Shown one piece after another: positions 59,717-64,000 of a DNA stretch of 64,000 nt (position 1 is its first letter; every line of letters begins with the position of its first letter). The translations under genes and the position numbers were made by a program. A model generated the notes under the pieces. That model had not been told where the DNA came from. It saw nothing but the letters and a program-made list of their open reading frames with translations, and did not search any database. The stretch is taken from the NCBI GenBank assembly GCA_964538025.1, contig CAZICZ010000006.1, positions 1-64,000 on the forward strand, in the 5' to 3' direction. This stretch comes from UBA5078 sp964538025 (lineage in GTDB: Bacteria; Pseudomonadota; Gammaproteobacteria; Pseudomonadales; Pseudohongiellaceae).

Positions 59717-60049
59717 ATGGCTGGGAAATATTCTGAGCGAATTCGACGACTGCCGGTGTATGACGGTCGTTTCGATGCCTTCAGACTAGCGGCTGAAGGA
59801 GCGGATGTCCTCTTTGCTTCTTATCCGGCTGGAACCACGATTCCGCTTCATACCCATGACACCGATAACTACGGGGTCATCACGCGCGGCGAGCTGATTC
59901 TGAGCAAAGGAGACAGCATCGAACGCGTCGGCGTAGGTCAGTGGTATCAGGTACGTGCCTTTGAGGAACATGCGGCACGTTTTGAGGTGGACACGGACGA
60001 AATCGAATTCTGGTTTACGCCAGAGGAGGCGGGTTCAGCCCAGTGGTGA
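59717..60049 (+). CDS. Cupin domain protein
   Basis: A 110-residue single-cupin protein. Motif 1 is recognisable as PLHTHDTDNYGVITRGEL (H-x-H, later E) and motif 2 as WYQVRAFEEHAARF with the last metal-site histidine. AAGGAGG lies just before the ATG. It lies 14 bases after the M20 peptidase and probably shares its promoter. Single cupins can be isomerases, dioxygenases or sensors; the substrate cannot be told. Confidence 0.9.
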   Translation: MAGKYSERIRRLPVYDGRFDAFRLAAEGADVLFASYPAGTTIPLHTHDTDNYGVITRGELILSKGDSIERVGVGQWYQVRAFEEHAARFEVDTDEIEFWFTPEEAGSAQW

Positions 60050-60229
60050 AGCCTGCCATTGGGACAGCTGTTGCGGGACGGGGACGCGCAGCTCAAACCC
60101 CTCGGCATGAGGGAACAGGAGCGCTTGCAGTGCCTGCAGGCGTTTTCGCACCAAAGGTAGTCGGGCCAGCGTCTCGTGCACCGCATGACCAGAATCGGTG
60201 TGTTCTTTTCCCCCGTCGACGAATTGCAC
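60035..60229 (-). CDS. Hypothetical small protein downstream of the AI-2E permease
   Basis: A frame of up to 89 codons whose last 64–68 residues look protein-like (QFVDGGKEHTDSGHAVHETL, then RKRLQALQALLFPHAEGFEL). The start is unclear: GTG at 60229 is used, about 20 bases after the AI-2E stop; the only ATG (60304) lies inside that gene in another frame. Its 3' end overlaps the convergent cupin gene by 15 bases. It may be the last gene of the exporter operon, and it may be spurious. Confidence 0.4.
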   Translation of the reverse strand: MQFVDGGKEHTDSGHAVHETLARLPLVRKRLQALQALLFPHAEGFELRVPVPQQLSQWQASPLG

Positions 60230-60251
60230 GTGCAGAACGAGGCATTGCGCT

Positions 60252-61304
60252 TCACTCCTGAAAATCCGGGTTGATGTCGGTGATGAAAATATTCCAGAAG
60301 GCAAGAAAGACGGCGGCGATCAGGGGGCCGATCACGAACCCGTTGATCCCGAGCAGTGCGATACCGCCCATGGTGGAAAACAGCACGATATAGTCCGGAA
60401 GTTTGGTGTCGCGCCCTACCAGAATCGGCCGCAGCACGTTGTCCGCCAGACCGATGATGAGTGCGCCGTAGGCAAACAGGATGGAGGCCTCGCCCCAGCT
60501 TCCGTTGGCATACAGATAAAGTGACACCGGCAACCACACCAGTGCGGCTCCGACGGCGGGAATCAGCGAGAGAAATGCCATCACGACGGCCCACATGACC
60601 GGGCCAGGAATATCGAGCACACTGAAAATAATCCCGCCGAGCGCTCCCTGGACCAAGGCAACGAGCAGATTGCCCTTCACCGTTGCGCGGGTCACCTCCA
60701 CAAATTTCTGGAACAGCAGAAGCTTGCGATGCTCACTCAGGGGAACGGCCAGCTTCATCAATCCCACCAGACGTTCTCCGTCCCGCAGGAAGAAAAAGGC
60801 CAGATACAGCATGAGTGCCAGTTTCACCGTGAAATTGAGCGTGTTGCGTCCGATGCTCAGCGCTTGCTGTGCGACGAACTCGCTGATGCCCAGAGCGGAA
60901 TTGGACAGCGTTTCCCGAATGCTGTCGATGTCGATGCCCGTACGCGCCATCAGCGCGGGGAGAAAGGGGATCGCATTGACCATTTGATCAATGTATTGCA
61001 AAGGACGAATTTCGCGCGCCTGCATCTGCGTATAGAAATTCACACCCTCGCGTATGAAGGCGGACAGCAGGGCGAGCACCGGGATAACAACGATGATTGA
61101 ACAGAGCAGCAAGGTGCACAATGCCGTGAGCGTTGCGCGATTGCCGAGAAGGGACAGCAGGCGCGTCTGTACGGGCGAAAACACCACCGCGAGCACTGCT
61201 GCCCAGAAGATTGCGCTCCAGAACGGGCGCATCAGAACGGCAAACAGCACGCTGACGATGCCCAGCAGAATCAGGAAACTGCGGCGTTCGAGAATTTCAC
61301 GCAT
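60252..61304 (-). CDS. AI-2E family transporter
   Basis: A 350-residue inner-membrane protein of the AI-2E (PerM/TqsA) family with about eight membrane segments. Two lie in the first ~50 residues, and the long central cytoplasmic helices are followed by the conserved IPAVGAALVWLP and ILVGRDTKLPDYIVLFSTMGGI motifs. Members export autoinducer-2 or act as Na+/H+ antiporters, so the name gives no firm substrate. The ATG at 61304 has GGAG 6 bases upstream. It follows the ABC-2 permease by 82 bases. Confidence 0.9.
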   Translation of the reverse strand: MREILERRSFLILLGIVSVLFAVLMRPFWSAIFWAAVLAVVFSPVQTRLLSLLGNRATLTALCTLLLCSIIVVIPVLALLSAFIREGVNFYTQMQAREIRPLQYIDQMVNAIPFLPALMARTGIDIDSIRETLSNSALGISEFVAQQALSIGRNTLNFTVKLALMLYLAFFFLRDGERLVGLMKLAVPLSEHRKLLLFQKFVEVTRATVKGNLLVALVQGALGGIIFSVLDIPGPVMWAVVMAFLSLIPAVGAALVWLPVSLYLYANGSWGEASILFAYGALIIGLADNVLRPILVGRDTKLPDYIVLFSTMGGIALLGINGFVIGPLIAAVFLAFWNIFITDINPDFQE

Positions 61305-61386
61305 GGACACTCCGGGGCAAAGACGATTGGCGGCGGGCACAAGAGTTCGCAGCAGAATGCCACAGGCCGCCAGGAGTCTCCAGCGC

Positions 61387-62967
61387 TCAGTGCTTGTGAC
61401 GGAGCATGCGCAGGATTTCGAGAATGCGCGGAGGCTGTCCTGTCCGCAGCACGCCCTGCCGGAAGACTTTGCCCGAGAGCCATAACACGAGCACGATACT
61501 GGCGAGCAACACACAAGTGGATCCGATCACGTCAATCAGCGGGGGCTGGGCAGCCGCTCTGTTCATCATCGTGAACGGGGTGAACAGAGGAATCCACGAC
61601 ATCACCCGGGCAACGCTGCCGTTGGGGTCTTGCGCAATGAAGGTCATCGTGGCCAAGGGCGCAATCAGAATCATCATCATGGGCATCATCAGGCTCTGCG
61701 CTTCCTTGAGTGTGTTGCACAGGCTGCCGATGGCGAGAAAAATGCCGGCATACAAGGCGTAACCCGCCAGGAAATAGAACACAAAATACGGAATGAGATC
61801 GGAGCTCAACAGCACCTGCAGGAACTGGCTGATAAGCTCGGTTTCGGTGCCGGGATACAGGGCGATGAACAGGAAAAACGAAAGCAGCCAGGCGGCTATC
61901 GTGGTAATGCCACTGAGCCCGATCCCCACCAGTTTGCCCATCATCAATTCGAGTGGAGTGACCGAGGCCAGCAGCACCTCGATGATGCGGTTGGATTTTT
62001 CCTCGATGGTATTGCTGAGCAAATACTGGACGCTCTGCATAAGCGAAATGAACATCAGGTAGACGAAACCTACGGGGGCCCATTGCCGGAAGGTGTCCGC
62101 CACACTGACCGCCTCCTCGCCTGCCTCTTTGCGCGGATCGAGTCGGCTGAACGGGAGACGTGTGCGCTGCACGTTGCGTACCAGCGCAAGGTCGATACCC
62201 TGGGCAAGGTACTCGTTGTTGCGAATCGTGGCATTGATGCTGCGCTCGATGGCATTGGGCAGGCGGGTGTCGGTCAAGTTGCTTGCCCAGTACTGAATCC
62301 CCCGGACACCCGTCTGCGGCGCAGTGCCCATCCCGGGCCGCGCAATCGATGAATCCACGTCGGCGGGAATCAGGATCAAGGCAAAGAGCGGACTGGACCC
62401 CTCCTCGCTGCGCAAGAGTCTCTCCCCTGTGAGCCAGGGGCGCAACTGCTCAATAAGCGCCTCGGGTGAGGCCTGAGAGTCGATATTCTCAGGCAAAGGG
62501 GCCCGGACGAACTGTTCTCGCGGGGCTTCAAATGGCGCAGCCCCTTCTTTCAAGTAGGGGGCAGCAAGCGTAAGCGCAAAATTCAGGCCTCCGCTTTCGA
62601 GCCACTGATCGAGTGCCGCCACTTCATCGGTCCCCACATCATCAATCAGTTGATCGATCTGTGCCGTTGCGTTGCCGGGCGTCTGTTCGAGATTGGGTTC
62701 CTTGCGGTTTTCCAGCACATAGGTCACAAAGGCTTGCAGAATGCGTCGCTGTTCTTCCTGTCGGATGGCAGCGTCGACAGCCTCCGCGTACTTTCCTGAC
62801 TGATCGATCAGGAAATAGTGACGCGTGGGAGTGGATTCCGCGAGCATTGTCTGGAAAAAAAACACACCGACCAAAAGGATGGGAAACAGCAGGATGCCTG
62901 CCCAGAAGCCTTTTGTCTTGACGTTTTCCGCGTATTCACGCAAGGCAATCAACCGGATCATGTTCAT
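61387..62967 (-). CDS. ABC-2 type exporter permease (NatB-like)
   Basis: A 526-residue permease. One membrane segment near residue 25 (FWAGILLFPILLVGVFFF) is followed by a large periplasmic domain (~residues 45–285) and then five to six membrane segments. This is the NatB/YhaP layout, with the conserved cytoplasmic EEKSNRIIEVLLASVTPLELM helix. The ATG overlaps the stop of the ATPase gene as ATGA. NatAB of Bacillus exports sodium; the proteobacterial substrate is unknown. Confidence 0.9.
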   Translation of the reverse strand: MNMIRLIALREYAENVKTKGFWAGILLFPILLVGVFFFQTMLAESTPTRHYFLIDQSGKYAEAVDAAIRQEEQRRILQAFVTYVLENRKEPNLEQTPGNATAQIDQLIDDVGTDEVAALDQWLESGGLNFALTLAAPYLKEGAAPFEAPREQFVRAPLPENIDSQASPEALIEQLRPWLTGERLLRSEEGSSPLFALILIPADVDSSIARPGMGTAPQTGVRGIQYWASNLTDTRLPNAIERSINATIRNNEYLAQGIDLALVRNVQRTRLPFSRLDPRKEAGEEAVSVADTFRQWAPVGFVYLMFISLMQSVQYLLSNTIEEKSNRIIEVLLASVTPLELMMGKLVGIGLSGITTIAAWLLSFFLFIALYPGTETELISQFLQVLLSSDLIPYFVFYFLAGYALYAGIFLAIGSLCNTLKEAQSLMMPMMMILIAPLATMTFIAQDPNGSVARVMSWIPLFTPFTMMNRAAAQPPLIDVIGSTCVLLASIVLVLWLSGKVFRQGVLRTGQPPRILEILRMLRHKH

Positions 62968-63920
62968 CGCAACTGGTGCTCCTTTGCATCCGCGCCGACC
63001 AGGTGCACAAACACATCGTGCAGGCTGGGTTGCGTGTAGTCGAAGCGACTCAGTGACAGGCGATGATCGAAGCAACACTGCAGAATCTGTTGCGGGTCTG
63101 CCTGCTCCTTGAGTTGAATTTCCCAGGTGCGGTTTGCTGTCGCCTCGCGATGCTCATTCGGAAATGATTCCGTGACACTCAGAATGCCGTCCGCCGGCAG
63201 GATGGGGTTGATGTCGCCATTGCAGGACAGGATGACGCGGCGGGGGATCAAGGCGTGGGCATCTGCGAGAGTGCCATCGAACACCTTCTGCCCCTTGGTG
63301 ATCAGCAGCATGCGATCACACAGCCGCTCAGCATGCTGCATGATGTGGGTGGAGAAAATGACAGTCTGTCCTGCCTGTGCCATGTCGCGGATGAGGTCTT
63401 CCAAGACCTCCTGATTGACTGGATCGAGACCGGAAAAGGGTTCGTCCAGAATCACCAGCTCGGGCCGGTGGGCTACCGCCGAGAGCACCTGGACTTTCTG
63501 CCCCATCCCCTTGGAGAGCGATTCCACCTTTGACTCTGCGTAATCCTTCAGGCCATAACGTTCGAGCAGGGCATACGCACGGTCTTTGGCGTCTTTCTTG
63601 TTCAGGCCCTTGAGTGTGGCGAAGTAGCTGATGATGGCCCACACTCGCATTTTCTTGTACAGGCCCTTCTCTTCCGGCAGGTAGCCGATGCGGTGGCGGA
63701 CATTGAGCGCGCATGTCTCTCCCAGAATGCGAATACTGCCGGCATCCGGTTTGAGGATGTCGAGGATCATGCGAATGGTGGTGGTTTTGCCGGCGCCGTT
63801 CGGACCGAGGAAGCCGTAGATGCTGCCGGCAGGGATTGCAAAGCTGATGTGATTGACGGCGGTAAAGCTGCCGTAGCGCTTGCTGACGCCGCTCAATTCC
63901 AACACATGCGATTGCGGCAT
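62964..63920 (-). CDS. ABC exporter ATP-binding protein (NatA-like)
   Basis: The 318-residue ATPase partner of the NatB-like permease. Walker A is GPNGAGKTTTIRM, the signature LSKGMGQKV (LSKGM variant typical of ABC-2/NatA ATPases), Walker B ELVILDEPFSGLDP and switch H in FSTHIM. A C-terminal extension of about 80 residues follows the ATPase domain, as in NatA/DrrA-like proteins. The ATG at 63920 has AGGGAG 6 bases upstream. It is the first gene of the unit within the window; the 80 bases to the window edge show no gene. Confidence 0.93.
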   Translation of the reverse strand: MPQSHVLELSGVSKRYGSFTAVNHISFAIPAGSIYGFLGPNGAGKTTTIRMILDILKPDAGSIRILGETCALNVRHRIGYLPEEKGLYKKMRVWAIISYFATLKGLNKKDAKDRAYALLERYGLKDYAESKVESLSKGMGQKVQVLSAVAHRPELVILDEPFSGLDPVNQEVLEDLIRDMAQAGQTVIFSTHIMQHAERLCDRMLLITKGQKVFDGTLADAHALIPRRVILSCNGDINPILPADGILSVTESFPNEHREATANRTWEIQLKEQADPQQILQCCFDHRLSLSRFDYTQPSLHDVFVHLVGADAKEHQLR

Positions 63921-64000
63921 TGTGAACTCCCTTTCAAGCTGCGGCGCCGGCGGGCGACGCGCCATCCTCCCGGAAGAAGAATGGCGGTTTTCGGTTTCTC

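Noticed and set aside
58239..59717. 492-codon open frame on the − strand opposite the M20 peptidase
   Set aside because: It is antisense to a gene with signal peptide, metal motifs and a TTGACA promoter.
1..64000. CRISPR arrays, prophage, insertion sequences, tRNA or rRNA genes
   Set aside because: No direct-repeat array, transposase, integrase, tRNA cloverleaf or rRNA segment was seen; gene content is continuous housekeeping and small regulators.

Overview
This is a moderately GC-rich chromosomal window from a gammaproteobacterium. The gene order resembles Pseudomonas and its relatives: zapA–6S RNA–fthC beside pepP–ubiH, rppH–ptsP–lgt–thyA–folA, argE–argA, and hemW–rdgB–metW–metX–yggU–yggT–proC. 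No phage, transposon, CRISPR array, tRNA or rRNA was seen. Coding density is very high, GTG and TTG starts are common, and many gene ends overlap. The exact genus cannot be fixed from the sequence.

Layout. 1–4026: ovothiol synthase OvoA (5' end cut by the window edge), a GNAT acetyltransferase and a secreted metallo-beta-lactamase-fold protein in a tight operon, then a small membrane protein. 4031–9281: a split SOS mutagenesis cassette. dnaE2 (+) faces imuA–imuB (−) tail to tail, and each arm has its own LexA box. 9282–11220: a 30-codon hydrophobic ORF, fthC, 6S RNA, zapA and a ZapB-like coiled-coil gene. 11246–16267: pepP, ubiH and ubiI, with an inverted pair (DUF1499 lipoprotein, MaoC-like hydratase) between the two hydroxylases. 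16268–19437: a 63-aa orphan flanked by perfect dyads, an exported methyltransferase-fold protein and an ABC exporter. 19442–24876: gcvTHP and lepB. 25100–31630: an Lhr-type helicase, an FAH-family enzyme, a DUF6164 protein and a TraB/GumN protein. 31614–35829 (−): a LysR regulator, a 58-aa protein, an XRE regulator, and a rubrerythrin / HdrD-like Fe-S protein / DUF3501 operon. 36067–39870: slyD, then metR lying directly downstream of a 760-aa protein with a degenerate class III nucleotidyl-cyclase-like region. A perfect MetR-type dyad (TGAA-N5-TTCA) covers the -10 element of that pair. 40005–48253: a sulfite-oxidase-family enzyme, a GcvR-like ACT protein, an HAD hydrolase, rppH, ptsP, an AmrZ-like Arc regulator, lgt, thyA and folA. 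48299–57343 (−): a beta-propeller protein, then a nearly gap-free run from proC to argA. 57466–60049 (+): a LuxR-type response regulator, a secreted M20 peptidase and a cupin. 60035–63920 (−): an ABC-2 exporter (NatA/NatB-like), an AI-2E-family permease and a small ORF.

How the genes work together. Most of the window is housekeeping: ubiquinone hydroxylation, one-carbon and glycine metabolism, folate and thymidylate, arginine, proline and methionine synthesis, RNA decay and nitrogen-PTS signalling. The parts that look less ordinary are the convergent mutasome with a shortened ImuB and an apparently leaderless imuA, the cyclase-like gene coupled to metR under a MetR box, the rubrerythrin/Fe-S/DUF3501 redox operon, and the AmrZ-like regulator inserted between ptsP and lgt behind an eight-codon leader ORF.
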